Positions 6,073 through 13,024 of a DNA stretch of 13,024 nt are shown here, one piece after another. Each line of letters starts with the position of its first letter. Positions within the stretch are counted from its first letter, which is position 1. The DNA comes from Acidobacteriaceae bacterium. Its GTDB lineage: Bacteria > Acidobacteriota > Terriglobia > Terriglobales > Acidobacteriaceae. The position numbers were made by a program, and so were the translations under genes. The DNA is taken from positions 624-13,647 of the forward strand of contig PLST01000319.1 of NCBI GenBank assembly GCA_003164255.1. Reading direction: 5' to 3'. The notes beneath the pieces were generated by a model that searched no databases, had not been told where the DNA came from, and saw nothing but the letters and a program-made list of their open reading frames with translations.

Positions 6073-8577
6073 CTACAGCTGGATGCTGACCGGCCAGGTC
6101 TTCCAGATATCAGCACAATAGTCCCGTATCGCACGGTCCGAGGAGAACTTGCCTACCCGGGCCACATTCAGAATCGACATGCGCGTCCATTGCTCTTGGT
6201 TCTTATATGCCAGACTTACCGCATCCTGGCAATCGATATAGGCCTGGTAATCAGCCAGAAGCATGTACTCGTCTCTTGTCAGTAAGGAGTTGACAATGGG
6301 CTCGAACAGCGTTCTGTCGCCGTGGGAAAATTCGCCGCTCGTTAACGAATCGATCACTTCGCGCAGGTTTGCGTTCGACTCGTATGCGTGGCGCGGATTA
6401 TAGCCCTCTCGCTTTTTGTTCTCGACCTCAGCAGCAGTAAGCCCGAAGAGGAAGAAATTCTCCGCCCCCACCTCTTCACGGATCTCGATATTCGCGCCAT
6501 CCAACGTGCCGATTGTGATCGCGCCATTCATCGCAAACTTCATGTTTCCGGTTCCCGAAGCTTCCTTGCCGGCCAGAGAAATCTGTTCGGAGAGATCAGC
6601 GGCGGGATACACCCTCTGGCCCAGCTTTACGCTATAGTCGGGCAAGAAAACAACCTTCAGGCGTCCCTTCACAATCGGATCGGAGTTGATGGCTTCTCCG
6701 ACGGAGTGAATCAGCTTGATGATCAGCTTGGCCATGCGGTATCCTGGCGCCGCTTTGCCGCCGAAGATGAAAGTTCGAGGTGTCAGTTCGAGGTTCGGTT
6801 CGCGCTGAATTCGCTTCAACAAGGTCAGAATATGCAGCACCAGCAGGTGCTGGCGCTTATACTCATGCAGCCGCTTGACCAGGACGTCGAAGATCGAGTC
6901 CGGATCGGTCACAATTCCAAGCTGCTCGTGAATATATGACGCAAGTTGCGCCTTGTTGTCCCGCTTAATCGCTCGCCACTCGTGGCAAAAATCCGCATCA
7001 TCAAGCATGGGCTCCAGCCGGCGCAACCGCTCGATATCGCGGATCCAGCTCGAGCCGACGCGTGCTGTAAGCAAATCTGCCATGCGGGGATTGCTCAATA
7101 CCATCCAGCGCCGCGGCGTAACTCCGTTGGTCTTATTGGAAAATTTCTCCGGAGTGAGCGCATAAAAGTCATGAAGCACACTGGACTTCAGCAACTCCGT
7201 GTGGAGTGCCGCAACTCCATTGATTGCATGGCTTCCTACCGCGGCCAGGTTCGCCATACGCACAGACTTCTCTCCATTTCCCCCGTCTTCATTGATAAGC
7301 GAGAGTCTTTGTACGCGACCCTCGTCGCCGGGAAATGTCTGGCGAACGTTGGTAAGGTGGCGGGCATTGATCTCCTCGACAATCTCCAGGTGCCGGGGAA
7401 GGAGCGAGCCAAACAAGCTGCGCGACCATTGCTCCAGCGCTTCCGGAAGAAGCGTGTGGTTTGTATACGACAAGGCATTCTGCGTCACGTGCCACGCTGT
7501 ATCCCAATCCAACAAGTGCTCGTCCACCAGCAGCCGCATCAGTTCTGCAACGGCGATCGCAGGGTGCGTATCGTTCATCTGGATGGCGAAGTTGCGATGC
7601 AGCTCTGCCAGAGGCCGATCCTGAGCCAGTTGAATGCCCACAATGTGCTGCAGGCTGCATGAGACAAAGAAGAACTGCTGCGCCAACCGCAGCTCCTTGC
7701 CTTGCAAGCCTTCGTCATTCGGATAGAGAATCTTGGAGATGTTCTCAGACGACACTTTGTCCGCCACCGCGCCCAGGTAATCTCCATGATTGAACGTCCC
7801 GAAGTCAAAGCTCTCCACAGCCTGTGCAGCCCAGAGTCGCATGGTGTTAACAGTGTTGGTTCGATAGCCGGGAATTGGGGTGTCATGTGGGACTCCACGG
7901 ACCACCTTTTTCGGAATCCAGGCTACCCGTGACCGCCCTTGAGCGTCGGAGTGGATCTCCGTACGTCCGCCCATTTTCACCTCAAATCCATCTTCTGGCC
8001 TTTCCAGCGCCCAGGGATTCCCGAACCGTAACCACTTGTCTGTCGACTCCACCTGCCATCCGTCGCGAATTTGTTGATCGAAAATGCCGTATTCGTAGCG
8101 GATGCCGTAACCAATTGCCGGAATCTCCAGTGTGGCGAGAGAATCCATGAAGCAAGCCGCGAGCCTGCCCAACCCACCATTGCCCAGGCCTGGTTCTTCT
8201 TCCTGTTCGATCAGAACATTCAGGTCGATGCCTAATTGCCGCATCGCCTGTTCGGCCTCGTCGTAGATTCCAAGATTGATAAGATTATTGGCCAGATGGG
8301 GTCCGGTCAGAAACTCCGCAGACAAATAGCAGACAACGCGTACATCCTGCGCCTGGTAGTTCTTGACGGTTGCTATCCACCGTTCCACGATTCTGTCACG
8401 AACCGTGTGAGCGAGCGCCAAGTAAAGATCGTTCACCGAGGCCCGCTCGACTGACCTGCCCTGCACAAAGAACAGGTTGTCGAGAAATGATTCCGCCAGT
8501 GCCTCTGAGCCAAGCGCAGTCCTTTGTCCCTTTTGCGATCCTTGCTGCATTAACGATGTGGCAGACGCTTCCAACAT
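6073..8577 (-). CDS. glgP: glycogen/starch/alpha-glucan phosphorylase
   Basis: The enzyme releases glucose 1-phosphate from the non-reducing ends of alpha-1,4-glucans using pyridoxal phosphate, in the cytoplasm. The 834 residues match the full bacterial length (E. coli GlgP is 815). Landmarks, numbered from the start chosen here, are the glycine-rich EPGLGNGGLGRLAACFMDSL (128-147), QMNDTHPAIAVAELMR (333-348), FSNKTNGVTPRRW (479-491), KRLHEYKRQ (568-576), and the cofactor-binding EASGTGNMKFAMNGA (672-686), with K680 as the Schiff-base lysine. The frame is open further upstream to 8616. The ATG at 8577 (MLEASATS) has an AGAGG ribosome site about 6 nt upstream, and the extra 13 residues look random, so I start there. 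The gene stands alone, with no glg neighbours in the window. It converges on the EAL-HDOD gene with only 22 nt between stops and no visible terminator hairpin. Confidence 0.96.
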   Translation of the reverse strand: MLEASATSLMQQGSQKGQRTALGSEALAESFLDNLFFVQGRSVERASVNDLYLALAHTVRDRIVERWIATVKNYQAQDVRVVCYLSAEFLTGPHLANNLINLGIYDEAEQAMRQLGIDLNVLIEQEEEPGLGNGGLGRLAACFMDSLATLEIPAIGYGIRYEYGIFDQQIRDGWQVESTDKWLRFGNPWALERPEDGFEVKMGGRTEIHSDAQGRSRVAWIPKKVVRGVPHDTPIPGYRTNTVNTMRLWAAQAVESFDFGTFNHGDYLGAVADKVSSENISKILYPNDEGLQGKELRLAQQFFFVSCSLQHIVGIQLAQDRPLAELHRNFAIQMNDTHPAIAVAELMRLLVDEHLLDWDTAWHVTQNALSYTNHTLLPEALEQWSRSLFGSLLPRHLEIVEEINARHLTNVRQTFPGDEGRVQRLSLINEDGGNGEKSVRMANLAAVGSHAINGVAALHTELLKSSVLHDFYALTPEKFSNKTNGVTPRRWMVLSNPRMADLLTARVGSSWIRDIERLRRLEPMLDDADFCHEWRAIKRDNKAQLASYIHEQLGIVTDPDSIFDVLVKRLHEYKRQHLLVLHILTLLKRIQREPNLELTPRTFIFGGKAAPGYRMAKLIIKLIHSVGEAINSDPIVKGRLKVVFLPDYSVKLGQRVYPAADLSEQISLAGKEASGTGNMKFAMNGAITIGTLDGANIEIREEVGAENFFLFGLTAAEVENKKREGYNPRHAYESNANLREVIDSLTSGEFSHGDRTLFEPIVNSLLTRDEYMLLADYQAYIDCQDAVSLAYKNQEQWTRMSILNVARVGKFSSDRAIRDYCADIWKTWPVSIQL

Positions 8578-9059
8578 GATTACCTCTGCTTCAAATGGTG
8601 CGGTGGATAGATTCAATCCAATTACTCACAATAAACTCGCACGTGCTTAGAACACGGTGAGGGAAATGTACGCTCAAGAGCTGCGGCGGCTCGTGCGACC
8701 CATTCTGGTATCCAGATGCCTATTTTGGGAGGCCCACACCCATCCTATAGCCTTGGTTGATTTGGCCTGAACTCGGGGCAACTTCCGATCGCGGCGGGTG
8801 GCAGAAACGTCCACTCCCCATCTCAGACCGTTTCAATATCGTTCCTCCGCCATCGCTAGCCTGGCGCTGCTGCGGTCCACCGCCCGTTAAGGCTTGTCGC
8901 TTGCAACGGAAATACCGAAGCGACCATTGATCTTCGAGTCACGTCTAATTCCCCGCTAGCCAGAGACTGCGAAACCACTAGCCTTTCAGTCGGCAGGCAT
9001 TTCATTGAGAGAATGCGGGCCTTACTCATACGCGACAGAACGGCACGCCGATTGGTCGG
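8578..9059. other. intergenic region upstream of glgP, nothing recognised
   Basis: These 482 nt should carry the glgP promoter (minus strand) and the end of the receiver fragment transcript. No frame of useful length, no RNA gene and no convincing -35/-10 pair was found. A small hairpin GCCGA-TTGG-TCGGC at 9047-9060 directly abuts the stop of the receiver fragment and could be a weak terminator for it. Confidence 0.4.
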
Positions 9060-9257
9060 CTATCGAATCAAGCCCAGGGTTTTGAGCTCCTTTTTCAGCT
9101 TTGCCGTATCGATCGGTTTTACCAGGTAGGAGTCGCACCGGCCCAGGAGCGCCGTGGTGATATCCTCCGTATCGGTATGGATGGTAGTCACAATGATTTT
9201 GGCGGTCTTTGTGGCACGCGCTGCGGATTCCTGTTGCAACAACTGGAGCGTAGTCGA
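9060..9257 (-). pseudogene. C-terminal half of a CheY-like receiver (truncated response regulator)
   Basis: The frame ends at 9060 and reads TTLQLLQQES, then KIIVTTIH, then a GRCDSYLVKPID segment, then LKKELKTLGLI. This is the beta4-alpha4-beta5-alpha5 half of a stand-alone receiver. The TT of KIIVTT holds the conserved Thr position, and K of VKPID is the conserved beta5 lysine. The N-terminal half, with the acidic pocket and phospho-accepting Asp, is absent. In frame, homology fades near 9257 and a stop is met at 9306. The only start in this frame is a TTG at 9242, giving 60 residues, far short of the usual 120 or so. It lies divergent to the chemoreceptor operon, so it is likely a decayed chemosensory response regulator. 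A functional half-receiver is unlikely. Confidence 0.7.
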
Positions 9258-9412
9258 TTCAGAATGGCTTGCGGCGCACCGCGCTGAATAGCCATGAGCA
9301 TTGCATCATCAGTTGCAAAAACTTTGCCGAGCATCTTGGTGACGGCCGACAGGTAACCTCGCAATCCGTGTTCCGTATTGGTCCGTCCTCCTGATTTGGA
9401 TGAAAAAATGCA
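9257..9412 (-). pseudogene. protein-like remnant abutting the receiver fragment in another frame
   Basis: On the minus strand, a frame opened by a TAA at 9413-9415 reads 52 codons whose later part looks like real protein: EHGLRGYLSAVTKMLGKVFA, then DDAMLMAIQRGAPQAILN. It meets the receiver fragment at about 9257 but in a different frame. The residues do not match the missing N-terminal half of a CheY receiver and I do not recognise the family. It may be a separate relic joined to the receiver by a deletion, or a fusion broken by a frameshift. A longer overlapping minus-strand frame (9259-10362) is only the antisense of the chemoreceptor gene. Confidence 0.3.
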
Positions 9413-9420
9413 TTACGAAC

Positions 9421-9447
9421 TAAATTGAGCAGCTTTTTGGTTGAGAA
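9421..9447 (+). promoter_or_regulatory. possible sigma-28 (FliA)-like promoter for the chemoreceptor operon
   Basis: TAAA at 9421-9424 is followed after exactly 15 nt by GTTGAGAA (9440-9447). The enterobacterial flagellar/chemotaxis sigma-28 consensus is TAAA, 15 nt, GCCGATAA, so the second box matches at 5 of 8 positions. It lies about 157 nt before the chemoreceptor ATG. A sigma-70 reading (TTGAGA at 9441-9446, then a poor -10 17 nt later) is not better. Downstream, a short inverted repeat GTTAC-N7-GTAAC (9464-9480) may be an operator. Confidence 0.22.
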
Positions 9448-9603
9448 AACCTGGCTTTGGTCCGTTACTAGGGAGGTAACTAACCGGGCGCATCTCTTCC
9501 GCGCCTTCTCACTCCTTACGCAGTTCCCACCGCTCCGCGAATTCCAGCCTAAGAGAATGACAGGTCTCGACTCTGGAAAAGCAGCACGAAAGGAAAAGGA
9601 TCC

Positions 9604-11520
9604 ATGGCACTCGTCAAGAAGGCTGCCATACAGGCAACCTCTGTCTCTGATGGAAAGCTCTCGGCTGTAACTACGCGCGAAGCGGAAGCACAGCGCAAGA
9701 AGGCAAGAACCCTCGCCAAACAGCAACAGGCGGCCGAGCGCATCGCCGCAGCTACTGGACAACTGGCCTCCGGCATCGCCGAGGCATCGTCGGCTGCCGA
9801 GGAACTGAAACGCGCCAGCGATCAGATCGCCACCGGCGCCGAAGAAGCATCGAGTGCAGCGCAGGAGTCTCTCGCCGCGTTTCAGCAGGTCGGTGTATCC
9901 ATTACCAAGCAGTTGCAGAATGCAGACGTGAGCCGCGGCAAGGGCGAAGTATGCCAAACGCTGATCGCTCGAACCAGCGGGGACATTGGCGGATTGATCA
10001 CCAACGTTGGAGTTGCCGCGCAGCGGCAAGTCGCCTCCGTAGCCTTGGTCGTCGAACTCGAAAAGCAGGCCGCCACCATCGGCGACATCGTCAAGGCCGT
10101 CGCGCGCATTGCCGACCAGACCAACCTGCTGGCTTTGAATGCGGCCATTGAGGCTGCTCGTGCCGGCAAGCACGGCAAAGGGTTCGCGGTCGTGGCCGAT
10201 GAAGTCCGCACGCTGGCTGAGACTTCTGAAAAGAGCGCCAAGCAAATTCAGGAATTGGTTGGGCAGATCCAGGCGGATGTCAAGTCCATCGCCGACGGCA
10301 TCAATTCGTCCGCCAAGACCATGGAAGAAGAAGTGGAAAAGGGCAAAACGATTACCGCGCAACTGGAACAGATCCGCCTCGATGCGATCGAAATTGTGAA
10401 GGGTATCTCGGAAATCGCCACCAATGCCGGTCAGTCCAACGTCGCCTCACAGCAGGCACTCAAGGGCTCGCAAAGCATTGCGGCCGCCGCCGAGGAGCAA
10501 TCCTCTGCCGCCGAAGAATCCGCCAAGACGGTTGCCGAGCAGACCCAGGCGCTGTCCGAGTGCGAACAGACAGCACAGGCCCTGTCGGAACTGGCAGAGG
10601 ATCTGAAGAACTCGACCGATGTGGCCAAGAGCGCCGAGCAGGTAGCTTCTTCTTCTGAAGAGCTGTCTTCGGCGGTGCAGGAGATCAACCGCTCGAGCGC
10701 GCAGATCATGACCGCTCTCGGCCAAATTCGCAAAGGCGCCGAGGTGCAATCTTCAGCTTCTGAAGAGTCAGTCGCAGCCACCAACCAAATTGAGAAGGGG
10801 CTGGAAGTTGCTCAAAAACGTGCGACAGAAAGTGCGGAAAAGGTAGTTGCGATCAAGAAACTGTTGGGCGAGAACAAGACTGCCGTCAACGGTTTGATCA
10901 CGGGCCTTTCCACCTCAGCGGAAGCCTCCCGCGCCAGCATCAAGCAGATGAACGACCTGGAATTGGTATCCCGGCGCATCGACAAGATCGTAGAGGCCAT
11001 CAGCACGGTGTCGATCCAGACCAACATGCTGGCCGTCAACGGCGCCATTGAAGCCGCGCGGGCCGGCGAGTTCGGCAAGGGCTTTGTTGTGGTGGCCACC
11101 GACATTCGCAACCTGGCCCATGATTCGTCTGAAAACGCCGATCGGATCAAGGACCTTGTAAAGGCGGTGCAGGATCAGATTGGAGTGGTGGGACGCGACC
11201 TGAGCGAGATCGTGGCATCGGCAATCTCCGAGGTGGAGAAGGCCAAGAGCACGACGAATGACCTGGTGTCGATTGAGAGCGACATCCTGGTGGTCGAAAA
11301 GGGCACGCAGGAGATTCTCGCCGCATCGAATGAGATTGGCGCTGCCATCGCCCAGGTGAAAAAGGGTATTGAACAAATCTCTGCCGCGGCAACTGAAGCC
11401 GACAAGGCAGCCACCGAAGCGGCCGGCGCCGCGCAACAGCAGGCCAAGGGAGCCGAGGACCTGGCAGCAGCCATCGAAGAGATTTCTTCTCTCGCGGACG
11501 AACTGCAGAGCGCAGCGTAA
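9604..11520 (+). CDS. soluble methyl-accepting chemotaxis-like protein with two signalling tips
   Basis: The 638-residue protein is almost entirely coiled coil (Ala/Glu/Lys/Ser-rich heptads). It has no transmembrane segment, no HAMP and no recognisable ligand domain, so it should be cytoplasmic. Two MCP hairpin tips are present: QTNLLALNAAIEAARAG at 172-188 with GKGFAVVADEVRTLAE (191-206), and QTNMLAVNGAIEAARAG at 472-488 with GKGFVVVATDIRNLAH (491-506). They are exactly 300 residues apart, and flanking GLIT segments (130-133, 430-433) keep the same offset, so an internal duplication is clear. Candidate methylation-like SSxxEE/SSxEE clusters occur near 62-67, 300-305, 349-353 and 383-388. The C-terminus lacks the NWETF-type CheR tether. 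AAAGGA precedes the ATG by 3 nt. A tandem CheW gene follows after 12 nt, so they form an operon. A role in intracellular or energy sensing is inferred. Confidence 0.9.
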   Translation: MALVKKAAIQATSVSDGKLSAVTTREAEAQRKKARTLAKQQQAAERIAAATGQLASGIAEASSAAEELKRASDQIATGAEEASSAAQESLAAFQQVGVSITKQLQNADVSRGKGEVCQTLIARTSGDIGGLITNVGVAAQRQVASVALVVELEKQAATIGDIVKAVARIADQTNLLALNAAIEAARAGKHGKGFAVVADEVRTLAETSEKSAKQIQELVGQIQADVKSIADGINSSAKTMEEEVEKGKTITAQLEQIRLDAIEIVKGISEIATNAGQSNVASQQALKGSQSIAAAAEEQSSAAEESAKTVAEQTQALSECEQTAQALSELAEDLKNSTDVAKSAEQVASSSEELSSAVQEINRSSAQIMTALGQIRKGAEVQSSASEESVAATNQIEKGLEVAQKRATESAEKVVAIKKLLGENKTAVNGLITGLSTSAEASRASIKQMNDLELVSRRIDKIVEAISTVSIQTNMLAVNGAIEAARAGEFGKGFVVVATDIRNLAHDSSENADRIKDLVKAVQDQIGVVGRDLSEIVASAISEVEKAKSTTNDLVSIESDILVVEKGTQEILAASNEIGAAIAQVKKGIEQISAAATEADKAATEAAGAAQQQAKGAEDLAAAIEEISSLADELQSAA

Positions 11521-11532
11521 GGGGACGCCACC

Positions 11533-13024
11533 ATGACGACAAGATTATCGAAGCAGCACACCAATGGGCCGGCGCTTCTCGAGGAAGACATCCTCGACGA
11601 GCGCGCGCCCAGCAAACAACCGGATGAAGCGGGCATCGACGAGAATCCGATCGTCAAGACCGCCTCTGCCGCACAACCGGATGAGGCCGGCGTCGACGAG
11701 AACCATGCCGACGAACGCACTTCCGCTACGCAGCAAGGCATGCGGCAGGGCACCCAGCAGTTTGTCACTTTCATTGCAGGCGACGAGGTTTTCGCGGCCG
11801 ACATGGTGCCTGTGAAGGAAATCATACGGGTTCCTCAGGTGGTACGGGTGCCTCTGGCGCCCGCCGCGTTGGAGGGGCTGGCAAACCTTCGGGGAAAAGT
11901 TTTGCCGATCATTTCGCTTCGACGGTTGTTCGGCTTTCCCGATTTGCCGCATGACGATTCAACCCGCGCGCTGGTGGTAGACGTCGGCCAACCACTGGGT
12001 TTTGTGGTGGACCGCGTCTCCAGTGTGGTCGGCGTCGATGCCAGTCACATCGAAGACGTGGGCTCGATCAAGACCACGGTGAATACCGAGATGCTCTCCA
12101 GCCTCATCAAGGATGTCGGCGGCCACGCAATGATCATGGTGCTTGACTTCGCCAAGCTCATCGAGAAGGAGTTTTCGCACATTGCGTCCATCTCAAAAGA
12201 CACAAGTGTTGCGGGGGCCGCGCAAGCGAGCGTGCAGAGCGAGGAAGAAGGCTCAAGCGACGAGTTGCAATTGGTCAGCTTCGATGTCGACGGTCAGGAG
12301 TACGCCATCGCCATCGAAGACGTGCAGGAGATTGTGCAGGTTCCGGAAGCGATCATCCACGTGCCGCGCTCGGAGTCTCACGTTCTCGGCGTGATGACCT
12401 TGCGCAGCCGTCTTCTGCCGCTGGTCAACCTGCGCAGCATGTTCGCCTTGACGCACCGTGATCTTGACGAGAAGAGCCGCATCGTCGTGCTCACCTTGGG
12501 CGGAGCCTCAGTGGGCGTCGTCGTTGATGCGGTCAGCGAAGTGCTTCGGGTGTCAAAGTCCGGAGTGGACGCGCTTCCCGCAATGCTGGCCCGCGACGGA
12601 AACCTGGCCGAGGTCACCTCAATCTGTCGGCTGGACAATGGAAAGCGCCTGGTGTCAATCGTCACCGCGCGCAATCTATTCGGCCATTCCGTGATCAAGG
12701 AGGCTCTGAGCGCCGTGAACGAGAGCGAGTTGGACAGCGATCGGGAAGACACAAAACAGGACGACAATGTCGACGACGACGAACAAGTAGTCATTTTTCG
12801 TCTAGACAAGGAAGAGTTCGGCGCGCCGATCGCCAGCGTGCAGGAGATTGTGCGCGTTCCTGAGCAACTCATCCGGGTTCCTAAGGCGCCTTCGTTTGTT
12901 GAAGGCGTCATCAACCTCCGAGGCACCGTGTTGCCGGTGATCGACCTTCGCCTGCGGCTTGGTCTCGAGCAGGTGGAGCGCACCGATCGCCAGCGGATTA
13001 TGGTGTTTCTCATCTCCGATGTGC
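11533..13024 (+). CDS. multi-domain CheW coupling protein (at least three CheW domains; partial)
   Basis: CheW couples chemoreceptor tips to the CheA kinase. The frame is open from ATG 11533 to the window edge (497 codons seen, no stop). AAGGGGA at 11519-11525 gives a good ribosome site overlapping the preceding stop. Residues 1-72 form an acidic, probably disordered tail with two copies of QPDEAG(I/V)DEN. CheW domain 1 is about 74-215 (NLRGKVLPIISLR, 118-130). Domain 2 is about 244-390 (TLRSRLLPLVNLR, 289-301). Domain 3 begins near 417 (NLRGTVLPVIDLR, 461-473) and is cut by the edge. The conserved Arg of NLRG is kept in all three; domain 2 has lost the Asn and Gly. Acidic linkers separate the domains. 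Position 12 nt after the double-tip receptor gene implies joint expression and direct interaction. Confidence 0.92.
   Translation, partial: MTTRLSKQHTNGPALLEEDILDERAPSKQPDEAGIDENPIVKTASAAQPDEAGVDENHADERTSATQQGMRQGTQQFVTFIAGDEVFAADMVPVKEIIRVPQVVRVPLAPAALEGLANLRGKVLPIISLRRLFGFPDLPHDDSTRALVVDVGQPLGFVVDRVSSVVGVDASHIEDVGSIKTTVNTEMLSSLIKDVGGHAMIMVLDFAKLIEKEFSHIASISKDTSVAGAAQASVQSEEEGSSDELQLVSFDVDGQEYAIAIEDVQEIVQVPEAIIHVPRSESHVLGVMTLRSRLLPLVNLRSMFALTHRDLDEKSRIVVLTLGGASVGVVVDAVSEVLRVSKSGVDALPAMLARDGNLAEVTSICRLDNGKRLVSIVTARNLFGHSVIKEALSAVNESELDSDREDTKQDDNVDDDEQVVIFRLDKEEFGAPIASVQEIVRVPEQLIRVPKAPSFVEGVINLRGTVLPVIDLRLRLGLEQVERTDRQRIMVFLISDV
11617..11703 (+). repeat. two copies of a 30-bp coding repeat in the CheW N-terminal tail
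   Basis: Positions 11617-11646 and 11674-11703 encode QPDEAGIDEN and QPDEAGVDEN, 57 bp apart and in frame. The DNA copies differ by only a few substitutions, mostly at third positions. This points to an old tandem duplication retained at protein level within an acidic linker. Confidence 0.75.

Noticed and set aside
9047..9060. Hairpin GCCGA-TTGG-TCGGC as a terminator
   Set aside because: It is only 5 bp with no T-tract on either strand, too weak to call as a separate feature. It is mentioned only as a possibility.
9259..10362. 367-codon minus-strand frame opposite the chemoreceptor gene
   Set aside because: It is antisense to a clear MCP coding region. Its Gly/Leu/Arg/Ser-rich composition is what the complement of Ala/Glu/Lys-rich codons gives, and it shows no motif or ribosome site.
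11175..11952. Minus-strand frames opposite the end of the receptor gene and the start of the CheW gene
   Set aside because: They are shadows of strongly recognisable plus-strand coding sequence, with low-complexity Ala/Ser composition.
1..13024. CRISPR arrays, tRNA/rRNA genes, insertion sequences, attachment sites
   Set aside because: No regularly spaced repeats, no cloverleaf-like sequences, no transposase frames and no terminal inverted repeats were seen on reading both strands.

Overview
The window is a piece of a moderately GC-rich bacterial chromosome. The gene content is a Tat-exported sulfatase, a FliB-type cysteine-rich protein, an EAL/HDOD protein, glycogen phosphorylase, a soluble chemoreceptor and a multi-domain CheW. 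Together with several GTG/TTG starts behind clear Shine-Dalgarno sequences, this would fit an environmental, soil-type bacterium. Acidobacteriota is my best guess from overall flavour, but no marker gene here proves it.

Layout. Positions 1-1494 (+) carry a possible tail of an upstream gene and then a sulfatase with a twin-arginine signal. It converges on a small DUF4870-like membrane protein (1633-2001, -), with a strong bidirectional hairpin between them (1546-1589). After a 505-nt divergent spacer comes a FliB/YkgJ-type protein (2507-3859, +). Positions 3860-4757 hold no confident gene, only weak ORFs and small inverted repeats. They precede an EAL-HDOD protein with a degenerate EAL half (4758-6050, +). 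Its 3' end lies 22 nt from the 3' end of the convergent glycogen phosphorylase gene glgP (6073-8577, -). Positions 8578-9059 appear empty. At 9060-9257 (-) there is the C-terminal half of a CheY-like receiver, apparently a relic.

The last third is a chemosensory operon on the + strand. Positions 9604-11520 encode a soluble chemoreceptor-like protein with no membrane segment and no sensor domain. It contains two complete MCP signalling tips exactly 300 residues apart. Twelve nucleotides later begins a CheW-type scaffold (11533 to the window end, incomplete). It has an acidic, repeat-bearing N-terminal tail, two full CheW domains and the start of a third.

The most interesting element is this pair: a receptor with duplicated signalling tips next to a tandem CheW protein. 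It suggests an intracellular signalling array whose subunits are covalently multimerised. The receiver relic beside it suggests the locus once encoded, or was rearranged from, a fuller two-component set. The other genes (sulfatase, FliB-like, EAL-HDOD, glgP) look like independent single-gene units with no obvious shared pathway.
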